A stretch of 64,000 bases of DNA from contig NZ_KB911581.1 of NCBI RefSeq assembly GCF_000383595.1, forward strand, positions 2,548,265-2,612,264, in the 5' to 3' direction. Positions 9,129 through 17,157 of the stretch are shown one piece after another. The notes under the pieces are model-generated. The model was not told where the DNA came from, ran no database searches, and saw nothing but the letters and a program-made list of their open reading frames with translations. The position numbers and the translations under genes were made by a program. The first letter of the stretch is position 1. Each line of letters begins with the position of its first letter. The DNA is from Streptomyces bottropensis ATCC 25435 (GTDB taxonomy: Bacteria; Actinomycetota; Actinomycetes; Streptomycetales; Streptomycetaceae).

Positions 9129-9903
9129 GGCGGCGGATCTCCCTACGCAGTTCTTCGGTGATCTCGACGGACAGCTCCGCCACGGCGGTGTCCTCGATGC
9201 GGCGCGGCTGCGGGATGCCCACGGTCCACTCGCGGGCCACCCGGCCGGGGCGCGAGGACAACAGGACGACCCGCTCGGCGAGCCGTACCGCCTCACGCAC
9301 GTTGTGCGTCACGAACAGCACCGAGACCTGTGTCTCGTTCCAGATCCGGGTCAGCTCGTCGTGGAGCACGTCCCGGGTGATGGCGTCGAGCGCGGCGAAC
9401 GGCTCGTCCATCAGCAGCAGCTTGCTCTCCTGCGCCAGGGCGCGGGCCAGGGCGACGCGCTGGCGCATACCGCCCGACAGCTCGTGCACCCGCTTGCCGT
9501 ACGCGCCCTTCAGCCGGACCAGACCGAGCAGTTCCTCGGTCCGCTCACGGCGCTCGTGTTTGGCGACTCCCCGCAGTTTCAGGGCGAGTTCGATGTTCTT
9601 GCCCGCGGTGAGCCACGGGAACAGGGCGTGCTCCTGGAACATCAGGGCCGGACGCCCGTCGGTCGTGATGCTGCCCGCGGTCGGGGCGTCGAGACCCGCG
9701 ACCAGGTTGAGCAGCGTCGACTTGCCGCAGCCCGAGGCCCCCAGGAGGGTGACGAACTCGCCGGGAGCGACATCGAGCGTGATGTCGTCCAGCACGAGCT
9801 GCTGCCCGGCCGGTCCGGAGAAGGACTTCGATACGTGCTCGATACGGGCGGCGTGCTGCGCCGCCTGGACGCCGTCGGCGGCCTTGGCGAGTGCGGTGGC
9901 CAT
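9115..9903 (-). CDS. Sulfonate/nitrate-type ABC transporter ATP-binding protein
   Basis: 262 residues with Walker A GASGCGKST, the Q-loop MFQEHALFPWL, the ABC signature LSGGMRQRV, Walker B LLLMDEPFAALD and the H-loop FVTHNVREA. The protein most resembles SsuB/TauB ATPases. ATG 9903 is chosen over ATG 9927 because AGGAGGTGA lies seven bases upstream of it. It powers import together with the neighbouring permease and lipoprotein. Confidence 0.9.
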   Translation of the reverse strand: MATALAKAADGVQAAQHAARIEHVSKSFSGPAGQQLVLDDITLDVAPGEFVTLLGASGCGKSTLLNLVAGLDAPTAGSITTDGRPALMFQEHALFPWLTAGKNIELALKLRGVAKHERRERTEELLGLVRLKGAYGKRVHELSGGMRQRVALARALAQESKLLLMDEPFAALDAITRDVLHDELTRIWNETQVSVLFVTHNVREAVRLAERVVLLSSRPGRVAREWTVGIPQPRRIEDTAVAELSVEITEELRREIRRHGQH

Positions 9904-9939
9904 GGTCGTCACCTCCTGGGAACTCATCGGACTTCGCGG

Positions 9940-11049
9940 TTACTTGACGCCGAGACCGGCGTCGCTGACCTCGTCGTCGCCCTCGGCCTTCAGGACCTTG
10001 TTGAGCAGCGTCAGGTCGTAGATCCCGTCGAGCTTCGGGTTCTCCAGCAGGCCGGCCTTGACCGCGTGATCGGCCTCGGTCTGCAGGGTGGACGCCAGCG
10101 GGTCGTTGATGAACTGGATGGACTTCCACGCCGGGTCGAGCACGTCGGCCGGCAGTTCCTTACCGGAGTCGGCCTTGAGCTGGGCGTTCGCCGCGGCCTT
10201 CGCCTCGTCGGCGTTGGAGCCGATGAAGGCGTTGGACTTGACCGAGCCGCGCAGCACGGCCTCCACCACGTCCGGGTGCTCCTTCAGGAACTCCTGGCGC
10301 ACGATGATGTTCGTGATCACGAACTTCTTGTCCGGCCAGAGGTCGGCCTCGTCCAGCAGCACCTTCGCGCCCTCGGCGACCAGCTTGGACGCGGTCGGCT
10401 CCGGCACCCACGCGCCGTCGACGGCACCGGACTTGTAGGCGTCCGGGGTGACGGAGTTCTCCGTGCGGACCACGGACACATCGCCCTTGCCGGTGTTCGC
10501 GTCGACCTTCCAGCCCTGCTCCGCGATCCAGTTGAGGAACGCCACGTCCTGCGTGTTGCCGAGCTGCGGGGTGGCGATCTTCTTGCCCTTGATGTCCTTC
10601 AGGGACTTGATCTTGTCCGGGTCGACGACGAGCTTCACTCCGCCGGACGCCGAACCGCCGATGATGCGCAGGTTGGCGCCGTCGGCCTTGGTGTAGCCGT
10701 TGATCGCCGGGGAGGGGCCGATCCAGCCGATGTCGATGGAGCCGCCGTTGAGGGCCTCGATCTCCGAGGGACCGGCGTTGAAGGTCGTGTACTTCGCCTT
10801 GGTGGCGCCGAGCTCCTTCTGGAAGAAGCCCTTCTGGATACCGACGAGAGCGGTCGCGTGGGTGAGGTTGCCGAAGTAGCCGATGTTGACGGTGTCGAGA
10901 CCGTCGATCTTCTCGGCGCCGGCGGCGACCTTGTCGGTCTCGGCGTCCGTGGACTCGGAGCCGTAGCCGCAGGCGGCCAGGGCCAGCAGCGGGAGCGCGG
11001 TGACGGCCGCGAGGGTACGTCGGAAGGCTGCGGAGCGGTGTGCAGGCAC
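9940..11049 (-). CDS. Aliphatic sulfonate-binding lipoprotein of the ABC importer
   Basis: About 369 residues. The N terminus carries a type II signal peptide, RRTLAAVTALPLLALAAC, whose lipobox cysteine would be acylated. The mature part, with VNIGYFGNLTHATALVG and EFLKEHPDVVEAVLR, is an SsuA/TauA-like periplasmic-binding fold. The GTG at 11049 is preferred, with GAGAGGAA upstream; a GTG at 11082 is in frame and possible. Given the adjacent sulfate-assimilation genes, the likely ligand is an alkanesulfonate or taurine, which would provide sulfite for the reductase. Confidence 0.87.
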   Translation of the reverse strand: MPAHRSAAFRRTLAAVTALPLLALAACGYGSESTDAETDKVAAGAEKIDGLDTVNIGYFGNLTHATALVGIQKGFFQKELGATKAKYTTFNAGPSEIEALNGGSIDIGWIGPSPAINGYTKADGANLRIIGGSASGGVKLVVDPDKIKSLKDIKGKKIATPQLGNTQDVAFLNWIAEQGWKVDANTGKGDVSVVRTENSVTPDAYKSGAVDGAWVPEPTASKLVAEGAKVLLDEADLWPDKKFVITNIIVRQEFLKEHPDVVEAVLRGSVKSNAFIGSNADEAKAAANAQLKADSGKELPADVLDPAWKSIQFINDPLASTLQTEADHAVKAGLLENPKLDGIYDLTLLNKVLKAEGDDEVSDAGLGVK

Positions 11050-11088
11050 GGGAGGTGTTCCTCTCGGAGGCCCGGCGGTCACGGTCTC

Positions 11089-11175
11089 TCAGGTCGTGGC
11101 CGGGAAATCGGGTTTTCGTCTACGGCGGTGGGGGGTGAGGGCGCGCAGGCAGTGCGCGTACGTCAGCGCACACAT
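11089..11175 (-). CDS. Putative 28-aa Cys-containing small ORF upstream of the sulfonate-binding gene
   Basis: An ATG at 11175 preceded by GGAG at seven-base spacing opens a 28-codon frame starting MCALTYAHC, with cysteine codons at positions 2 and 9. It ends six bases before the alternative GTG start of the sulfonate-binding gene. It may be a translated leader that senses cysteine, or chance. No family is recognised. Confidence 0.25.
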   Translation of the reverse strand: MCALTYAHCLRALTPHRRRRKPDFPATT

Positions 11176-11267
11176 CGCGCCACTCCGCCCTGCCCGCTTC
11201 CGAGGGCGCCGCTGCCCACACGGCCGCCCTCCTTCGCGAACGTCGCGTAGAAGTCCTGGGAGTTCAT
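11163..11267 (-). CDS. Putative 34-aa small ORF immediately after cysN
   Basis: An ATG at 11267 lies one base after the cysN stop codon and opens 34 codons beginning MNSQDFYATFAKEGG. Its end overlaps the start of the 28-aa frame. The tight junction with cysN suggests possible coupled translation. No known domain is seen and conservation is untested. Confidence 0.3.
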   Translation of the reverse strand: MNSQDFYATFAKEGGRVGSGALGSGQGGVARCVR

Positions 11268-11268
11268 G

Positions 11269-12603
11269 TCAGAAGTCCCACCCGTCGTCCTCGGCCTCGT
11301 CCTTGACGGGCTCGGGGGAGGCGAACGACTCGCCGACCATTCCGGCCGTGAGCGTGGTGCCGTCGTTCGGGTCGATGAGGATGAACGAACCGGTGCGCCG
11401 CGAGTCCGAGTAGGAGTCGACGGGCAGCGGCTCGGCGGTACGGATCTTCACTCGGCCGATGTCGTTGGCGACGAGCTGTCCCGGGTGCGGGTGCAGGGAC
11501 AGGTCGTCGAGCGTGAGCCGGGACGGGATGTCCTTGACGATCGCCTTGACGGTACGGGTGCCGTGCTTGAGCAGCACGCGGTGGCCGACGGTCAGGGGCG
11601 CGTCGGCGACGTGGCAGACGGTCGCCTCGATGTCCTGGGTGGTCGGCGGGGCGTCCTTGCTGGGCACCAGCAGGTCGCCGCGCGAGATGTCGATGTCGTC
11701 CTCCAGGAGGATCGTCACCGACTGGGTCGTCCAGGCGATGTCGACCGGCACGCCGAGCAGGTCGATGCCGGCGATCTTCGTGGAACGCCCCGAGGGCAGC
11801 ACCGTGATCTGCTCGCCGACCCGGAAGGAACCGGCGGCGATCTGACCGGCGTAGCCCCGGTAGTCGGGGTGCTCGGCGGTCTGCGGCCGGATGACGTACT
11901 GCACGGGCAGGCGCGCGTGGCAGTGGCTCAGGTCGTGGGCGACCGGGACCGTCTCCAGGTGCTCCAGCACGGTCGGGCCGCCGTACCAGTCCATGTTCGC
12001 GGACGGCTCCACCACGTTGTCACCGGCGAGCGCCGAGATCGGGATCGCGGTGACCTCCGGGACGCCGAGTTCAATGGCGTAGGCCGTGAACTCCTCGGCG
12101 ATCGCGGCGAAGACGGGCTCGGCGTAGTCGACCAGGTCCATCTTGTTGACCGCGAGCACCACGTGCGGCACCCGCAGCAGCGCCGCGAGGGCCGCGTGCC
12201 GACGGGTCTGCTCGACGACACCGTTGCGGGCGTCGATGAGGATCACCGTCAGCTCGGCCGTGGAGGCGCCCGTCACCATGTTGCGGGTGTACTGCACATG
12301 GCCGGGGGTGTCGGCGAGGATGAAGCGGCGGCGGGGGGTGGCGAAGTAGCGGTAGGCCACGTCGATGGTGATGCCCTGTTCCCGCTCGGCCCGCAGGCCG
12401 TCGGTGAGCAGCGCGAGGTCCGGGGCCTCCTGGCCGCGGCTGGCCGAGACCCGCTCCACGGCCTCCAGCTGGTCGGTGAGGACCGACTTGGAGTCGTGCA
12501 GCAGCCGTCCGACGAGGGTGGACTTGCCGTCGTCGACGGAACCGGCGGTCGCGAACCGCAGCAGCGTGGTGGCCGAGAGCTCCTCGGCGGTGATCGTGCT
12601 CAT
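11269..12603 (-). CDS. cysN: Sulfate adenylyltransferase GTPase subunit
   Basis: 444 residues. The N terminus has the G1 loop GSVDDGKST (residues near 21-29), the G3 motif DTPGH and the G4 motif NKMD, followed by EF-Tu-like beta-barrel domains. CysN couples GTP hydrolysis to formation of adenosine 5'-phosphosulfate (APS) by CysD. It begins two bases after the cysD stop, so the subunits are made together. There is no fused APS kinase; a separate cysC is present in the operon. Confidence 0.96.
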   Translation of the reverse strand: MSTITAEELSATTLLRFATAGSVDDGKSTLVGRLLHDSKSVLTDQLEAVERVSASRGQEAPDLALLTDGLRAEREQGITIDVAYRYFATPRRRFILADTPGHVQYTRNMVTGASTAELTVILIDARNGVVEQTRRHAALAALLRVPHVVLAVNKMDLVDYAEPVFAAIAEEFTAYAIELGVPEVTAIPISALAGDNVVEPSANMDWYGGPTVLEHLETVPVAHDLSHCHARLPVQYVIRPQTAEHPDYRGYAGQIAAGSFRVGEQITVLPSGRSTKIAGIDLLGVPVDIAWTTQSVTILLEDDIDISRGDLLVPSKDAPPTTQDIEATVCHVADAPLTVGHRVLLKHGTRTVKAIVKDIPSRLTLDDLSLHPHPGQLVANDIGRVKIRTAEPLPVDSYSDSRRTGSFILIDPNDGTTLTAGMVGESFASPEPVKDEAEDDGWDF

Positions 12604-12605
12604 GC

Positions 12606-13544
12606 TTAGAAGTACCCCTCGCGCTTACGGTCTTCCATCGCGGCCTCGGACATCTTGTCGTCGGCGCGGGTCGCGCCGCGCTCGGTCAGCCGGGAGGCGG
12701 CGATCTCGGTGATCACGGCGTCCAGCGTGGTCGCGTCGGAGTCGACGGCGCCCGTGCAGGACATGTCACCCACGGTCCGGTAGCGCACCAGGCGCTTCTC
12801 GACACTCTCGCCGTCCTTGGGCCCGCCCCACTCGCCCGGGGTCAGCCACATGCCGGCCCGCTGGAACACCTCGCGCTCGTGGGCGAAGTAGATCTGCGGC
12901 AGCTCGATGCCCTCGCGGGCGATGTACTGCCAGACGTCCAGCTCGGTCCAGTTGGACAGCGGGAAGACGCGGACGTGCTCGCCGGGGGCGTGGCGGCCGT
13001 TGTAGAGGTTCCACAGCTCGGGGCGCTGGCGGCGCGGGTCCCACTGGGAGAACTCGTCCCGCAGGGAGAACACGCGCTCCTTGGCGCGGGCCTTCTCCTC
13101 GTCGCGGCGCCCGCCGCCGAAGACCGCGTCGAACTTCTCGGCCTGGATCTTCTCGGTCAGCGGCACCGTCTGGAGCGGGTTGCGCGTCCCGTCCGGGCGT
13201 TCCTTCAGCACTCCGCGGTCGATGTAGTCCTGGACGGAGGCGACGTGCAGGCGCAGCCCGTGGTCGGCGACGGTGCGGTCGCGGTACTCCAGGACCTCGG
13301 GGAAGTTGTGCCCGGTGTCCACGTGCAGCAGGGAGAAGGGGACCGCCGCGGGCGCGAACGCCTTCAGCGCCAGGTGCAGCATGACGATGGAGTCCTTGCC
13401 GCCGGAGAACAGGATCACCGGCCGCTCGAACTCACCCGCCACCTCGCGGAAGATGTGGACCGCCTCGGACTCCAGGGCGTCCAGGTGGGACAGGGTGTAG
13501 GGGGTGCCGGTCTCCCCGGAGACGGCGGCGACGGTCGTCGTCAT
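12606..13544 (-). CDS. cysD: Sulfate adenylyltransferase subunit 2
   Basis: 312 residues with the PP-loop SGGKDS near residues 46-51 and the typical CysD segments FGGGRRDEEKARAKERVFS and PLSNWTELDVWQYI. It adenylates sulfate with ATP, giving APS, as a complex with CysN. Its ATG overlaps the cysC stop as ATGA, showing translational coupling. The C terminus MEDRKREGYF is characteristic of the family. Confidence 0.96.
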   Translation of the reverse strand: MTTTVAAVSGETGTPYTLSHLDALESEAVHIFREVAGEFERPVILFSGGKDSIVMLHLALKAFAPAAVPFSLLHVDTGHNFPEVLEYRDRTVADHGLRLHVASVQDYIDRGVLKERPDGTRNPLQTVPLTEKIQAEKFDAVFGGGRRDEEKARAKERVFSLRDEFSQWDPRRQRPELWNLYNGRHAPGEHVRVFPLSNWTELDVWQYIAREGIELPQIYFAHEREVFQRAGMWLTPGEWGGPKDGESVEKRLVRYRTVGDMSCTGAVDSDATTLDAVITEIAASRLTERGATRADDKMSEAAMEDRKREGYF

Positions 13545-14095
13545 GCCAGACCCTTCTCGGTGAGCAGCTGGTGGACCAGCGCCGCGGACTCCTGGACCGT
13601 CTGGTTCTGCGACTCGATGCGCAGGTCCGGGGTCTCGGGAGCCTCGTACGGGTCGTCGACACCGGTCAGCCCGGAGATCTCGCCGGCCGCCTGCTTGGCG
13701 TACAGACCCTTCACATCGCGCTCCGAGCACACCTCGACGGGCGTGGCCACATGCACCTCGACGTACGCCGCACCACTCGCGGCGTGGCGCTTGCGGACCG
13801 CCTCCCGGCTGTCGGCGTAGGGCGCGATGACCGGCACGAGGGCCTTGACGCCGTTACGGGCGAGGAGTTCGGCGAGGAAGCCGATGCGCTGCACATTGGT
13901 GTGGCGGTCGGCGCGGCTGAATCCCAGGTCCGCGGTGAGGAGCTCGCGGATCTCGTCGCCGTCGAGGACCTCCACGAGGTGGCCGTCCGCGCGGAGGCGG
14001 CCGGCCAGCTCGTGGGCGATGGTGGTCTTGCCGGCACTCGGCAGACCCGTGAGCCAGACGGTGGCTCCCGTGGCTCCGGTGACTCCGGTCGTCAC
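13541..14095 (-). CDS. cysC: Adenylylsulfate (APS) kinase
   Basis: 184 residues with the Walker A loop GLPSAGKTT, the conserved LDGDEIR, FSRADRHTNVQRIGFLAELL and the APYADSR segment. It phosphorylates APS to PAPS. The start is a GTG at 14095, preceded by AGGAGAA at suitable distance. A 98-base gap separates it from cysH, while its end overlaps cysD by four bases. Confidence 0.94.
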   Translation of the reverse strand: MTTGVTGATGATVWLTGLPSAGKTTIAHELAGRLRADGHLVEVLDGDEIRELLTADLGFSRADRHTNVQRIGFLAELLARNGVKALVPVIAPYADSREAVRKRHAASGAAYVEVHVATPVEVCSERDVKGLYAKQAAGEISGLTGVDDPYEAPETPDLRIESQNQTVQESAALVHQLLTEKGLA

Positions 14096-14193
14096 TAGGT
14101 TCTCCTGGTTCGTCTCGGGGGCACGGCCCGTCCCGGGGACGGTGCTCCCGACGGTGTCGGCTGTCTCGGCGGTGGCGGTGGGCACTGCGGCGC

Positions 14194-14949
14194 TCACAGG
14201 TGCAGCCCGCACTCGGTCTTGGTGTTGCCCGCCCAGCGGCCGGCCCGCGCGTCCTCGCCCGGGGCGACCCGGCGGGTGCAGGGCGCGCAGCCCACGGAGG
14301 TGTAACCGTCCATGAGCAGGGGGTTGGTGAGCACGCCGTGCTCGGCGACGTAGGCGTCCACGTCGTCCTGCGTCCAGCGCGCTATCGGGGAGACCTTGAC
14401 CTTGCCGCGCTTGTCGTCCCAGCCGACGACCGGGGTGTTCGCCCGGCTCTCGGACTCGTCGCGGCGCAGGCCCGTCGCCCACGCGTCGAACCGGGTCAGG
14501 CCCTCTTCCAGCGGCTTGACCTTGCGCAGGAAGCAGCAGAGGTCGGGGTCGCGGTCGTGCAGCTTCGGTCCGTACTCGGCGTCCTGTTCGGCGACCGTCT
14601 GCCGCGGGGTGATCGTGATGACGTTGACGTCCATCACGGCCTCGACGGCGTCCCGGGTGCCGATGGTCTCCGGGAAGTGGTAGCCGGTGTCCAGGAACAC
14701 GACGTCCACGCCGGGCCTGGCCCGGGAGGCGAGGTGCGCGACCACCGCGTCCTCCATGGAGGAGGTCACGCAGAAGCTCTTGCCGAAGGTGTCCACGGCC
14801 CACTGGAGGATCTCCAGCGCCGAGGCGTTCTCCAGATCACGGCCGGCCTGCTCGGCGAGCGCCTTGAGCTCGGCGCGCTTCGCCGCTTCCGGGCCGGCCG
14901 TGTCCGGCGAGGAAGCCGCTGTGTCGGAATCCGCCTGAACGGTAGTCAT
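14194..14949 (-). CDS. cysH: Assimilatory (phospho)adenylylsulfate reductase
   Basis: 251 residues. It has SSMEDAVVAHL, LDTGYHFPETIG, the paired cysteines CCFLRK and GCAPCTRRV that bind a [4Fe-4S] cluster, and the C-terminal KTECGLH cysteine that attacks the sulfur. The cluster marks the APS-reductase-like branch; since cysC is present, use of APS, PAPS or both is left open. It yields sulfite for Sir. ATG 14949 overlaps the stop of the upstream zinc-ribbon gene (ATGA) and has GGAGGGG nine bases upstream. Confidence 0.95.
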   Translation of the reverse strand: MTTVQADSDTAASSPDTAGPEAAKRAELKALAEQAGRDLENASALEILQWAVDTFGKSFCVTSSMEDAVVAHLASRARPGVDVVFLDTGYHFPETIGTRDAVEAVMDVNVITITPRQTVAEQDAEYGPKLHDRDPDLCCFLRKVKPLEEGLTRFDAWATGLRRDESESRANTPVVGWDDKRGKVKVSPIARWTQDDVDAYVAEHGVLTNPLLMDGYTSVGCAPCTRRVAPGEDARAGRWAGNTKTECGLHL

Positions 14950-15125
14950 ATGTGATCCCCTCCGCTGTCGGCTCGCTGAAATCCCCGGGACAGCAGCCCG
15001 AGGAACTTCAACTGGAAGGCTCGATTGCAGGCCCCGCATTCCCACGCGCCGTGTCCGGCCTCGTGGGGGCGCAGGTCCTCGTCACCGCAGTAGGGGCAGT
15101 GGAAGGGGGCGGCTCGCTCGCTCAC
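14946..15125 (-). CDS. 59-aa zinc-ribbon protein of the sulfite reductase operon
   Basis: This small protein has two CxxC pairs, CPYC near residues 10-13 and CGAC near 30-33, spaced as in a zinc ribbon. The basic tail contains KFLGLLSRGF. The GTG start (15125) overlaps the sir stop, and its own stop overlaps the cysH ATG, so three genes are read with four-base overlaps. A homologue in the same position occurs, to my knowledge, in the S. coelicolor sulfur cluster. Function unknown; it could be a redox partner, an adaptor or an assembly factor. Confidence 0.85.
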   Translation of the reverse strand: MSERAAPFHCPYCGDEDLRPHEAGHGAWECGACNRAFQLKFLGLLSRGFQRADSGGDHI

Positions 15126-16813
15126 GACAGGGCCTCCTCGTCGGCGCGGGTGACCCACGTGGCGAACCGCTCGCCGTCCGCGCGCTCGTCCTGGAAGCGC
15201 TTGAGCACCCGCTCGACGTAGTCGGGCAGTTCGTCGGCCGTGACCTTCAGGCCGCGCACCTTGCGGCCGAAGCCGGCCTCCAGACCGAGCGCGCCGCCGA
15301 GGTGCACCTGGTAGCCCTCGACCTGCTCGCCCGCGTCGTTCAGGACGAGCTGGCCCTTGAGACCGATGTCCGCCACCTGGATACGCGCGCAGGCGTTCGG
15401 GCAGCCGTTGATGTTGATGGTGATCGGCTCGTCGAACTCCGGGATGCGGCGCTCCAGTTCGTCGATCAGCAGCGAGCCGCGCGCCTTGGTCTCGACGATG
15501 GCGAGCTTGCAGTACTCGATGCCGGTGCAGGCCATGGTGCCGCGCCGGAAGGGGGAGGGGTTGACCGTGAGGTCCAGCGCCTCCAGGCCCGAGACGAGCG
15601 AGTCGACCTGCTCCTCGGTGACGTCGAGCACGATCATCTTCTGCTCGACGGTGGTCGCGACCCGGCCGGAGCCGTGCGCCTCGGCGAGGTCGGCGATCTT
15701 CGTCAGCGTGGTGCCGTCCACGCGGCCCACACGCGGGGCGAACCCGACGTAGAAGCGGCCGTCGTTCTGCGGGTGCACGCCCACGTGGTCGCGCCAGCGC
15801 GCCACCGGCTGGTCGGGCGCCGGGCCGTCGACCAGCTCGCGCTTCAGGTACTCGTCCTGAAGGACCTGACGGAACTTCTCCGTGCCCCAGTCGGCGAGCA
15901 GGAACTTCAGGCGGGCGCGGGTGCGCAGCCGCCGGTAGCCGTAGTCGCGGAAGATCGAGATGACGCCCTCGTACACGTCCGCGACCTCGTCCAGCGGCAC
16001 CCACGCGCCGAGCCGCTGCCCGATCTTGGGGTTGGTGGAGAGGCCGCCACCGACCCACAGGTCGAAGCCGGGGCCGTGCTCGGGGTGGCGGACACCGACG
16101 AACGCGATGTCGTTGATCTCGTGCGCCACGTCGAGCAGCGGCGAGCCGGAGATCGCGGACTTGAACTTGCGGGGCAGGTTCGAGAAGTCCTTGTTGCCGA
16201 TGATCCGCCGCTGGATCTCCTCCATCGCGGGCGTGCCGTCGATGATCTCGTCCGCGGCGATCCCGGCGACGGGCGAGCCGATGATCACACGGGGGGTGTC
16301 ACCGCAGGCCTCGGTGGTGGACAGGCCGACGGCCTCCAGCCGCTCCCAGATCTCGGGCACGTCCTCGACGCGGATCCAGTGGTACTGCACGTTCTGCCGG
16401 TCGGTGATGTCGGCGGTGCCCCGCGCGAACTCCTGCGAGATCTCACCGATCACCCGGAGCTGGCGGGTGGTCAGCCGCCCGCCGTCGATCCGCACGCGCA
16501 GCATGAAGAACTTGTCGTCCAGCTCCTCCGGCTCCAGGATCGCGGTCTTGCCGCCGTCGATCCCGGGCTTGCGCTGGGTGTACAGCCCCCACCAGCGCAT
16601 GCGGCCGCGCAGGTCGTTGGGGTCGATCGAGTCGAAGCCGCGCTTGGAGTAGATCGTCTCAATGCGTGTCCGCACATTGAGACCGTCGTCGTCCTTCTTG
16701 AACTGCTCGTTGCCGTTCAGCGGGGTGAAATGCCCCGCGGCCCACTGGCCCTCACCACGGTGACGGCTCGCCTTGCGGCGGGGCGTGGCGGGGTTCTGCG
16801 GGGTGGCGGCCAT
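15122..16813 (-). CDS. sir: Ferredoxin-dependent nitrite/sulfite reductase
   Basis: 563 residues with the duplicated sulfite reductase architecture: QNVQYHWIRVEDVPEIW in the first half, and the siroheme/[4Fe-4S] cysteines in TGIEYCKLA and INGCPNACAR in the second. It reduces sulfite to sulfide with six electrons from ferredoxin. The setting with cysH, cysNDC and a chelatase shows that sulfite, not nitrite, is the substrate. The start is ATG 16813, with GAAGGA about 11 bases upstream. Confidence 0.94.
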   Translation of the reverse strand: MAATPQNPATPRRKASRHRGEGQWAAGHFTPLNGNEQFKKDDDGLNVRTRIETIYSKRGFDSIDPNDLRGRMRWWGLYTQRKPGIDGGKTAILEPEELDDKFFMLRVRIDGGRLTTRQLRVIGEISQEFARGTADITDRQNVQYHWIRVEDVPEIWERLEAVGLSTTEACGDTPRVIIGSPVAGIAADEIIDGTPAMEEIQRRIIGNKDFSNLPRKFKSAISGSPLLDVAHEINDIAFVGVRHPEHGPGFDLWVGGGLSTNPKIGQRLGAWVPLDEVADVYEGVISIFRDYGYRRLRTRARLKFLLADWGTEKFRQVLQDEYLKRELVDGPAPDQPVARWRDHVGVHPQNDGRFYVGFAPRVGRVDGTTLTKIADLAEAHGSGRVATTVEQKMIVLDVTEEQVDSLVSGLEALDLTVNPSPFRRGTMACTGIEYCKLAIVETKARGSLLIDELERRIPEFDEPITININGCPNACARIQVADIGLKGQLVLNDAGEQVEGYQVHLGGALGLEAGFGRKVRGLKVTADELPDYVERVLKRFQDERADGERFATWVTRADEEALS

Positions 16814-16981
16814 GGGTGTATGTCCTTCGGGAAAGGCGGGGAGGCGGCTCTGACCTGCGCTTGGGCGCGCATGCGGGCACACGCGGGCGGCGTGTGCGGC
16901 GCCTGCGCGTCCTTGCGCGGGCTGAAACAGAGGAGGTGCGGCGCTGGGGCCCGGGGTCGTCCAACCCCTCGCGGTCGGGCG

Positions 16982-17065
16982 TCAGCTCACCGGACAGATG
17001 GCGCTGGACATGCGGCCGAGGTCGACGTGCCGCCGACTCACCAAGGCAATTCCAGTTCCAGACAT
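16982..17065 (-). CDS. Putative 27-aa leader peptide of the sulfur operon
   Basis: An ATG at 17065 opens a 27-codon frame upstream of sir. It contains RRHVDLGRMSSAIC, close to the pattern of streptomycete short leader peptides found before sulfur-metabolism genes, with a single cysteine codon (TGT) four codons from the stop. The stop lies 168 bases before sir. I infer cysteine-responsive control, in which ribosome stalling at the Cys codon alters downstream expression. The ATG has no clear Shine-Dalgarno; GTG at codon 9 is an alternative start. Confidence 0.65.
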   Translation of the reverse strand: MSGTGIALVSRRHVDLGRMSSAICPVS

Positions 17066-17127
17066 GACGGAAGCGTGGCACGGCTCTTTAGACCGAGTCC
17101 ACCGTTATCCACATGTCGGACAAGGAT

Positions 17128-17144
17128 GTCTCGCATGGCGAGAC
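17128..17144. promoter_or_regulatory. 17-bp palindrome upstream of the sulfur operon
   Basis: GTCTCGC-ATG-GCGAGAC has perfect 7-bp arms and a 3-base centre. It lies about 60 bases upstream of the leader peptide and just beyond the GNAT stop codon. Short perfect arms and position suggest a repressor or activator site for the sulfur operon. It is too short to be a convincing terminator. Confidence 0.45.
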
Positions 17145-17157
17145 GGTGTGATGTGGG

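Noticed and set aside
13541..14803. One long frame fusing cysC with an upstream extension
   Set aside because: The upstream part reads cysH in the wrong frame. The GTG at 14095 with AGGAGAA fits the known length of CysC.
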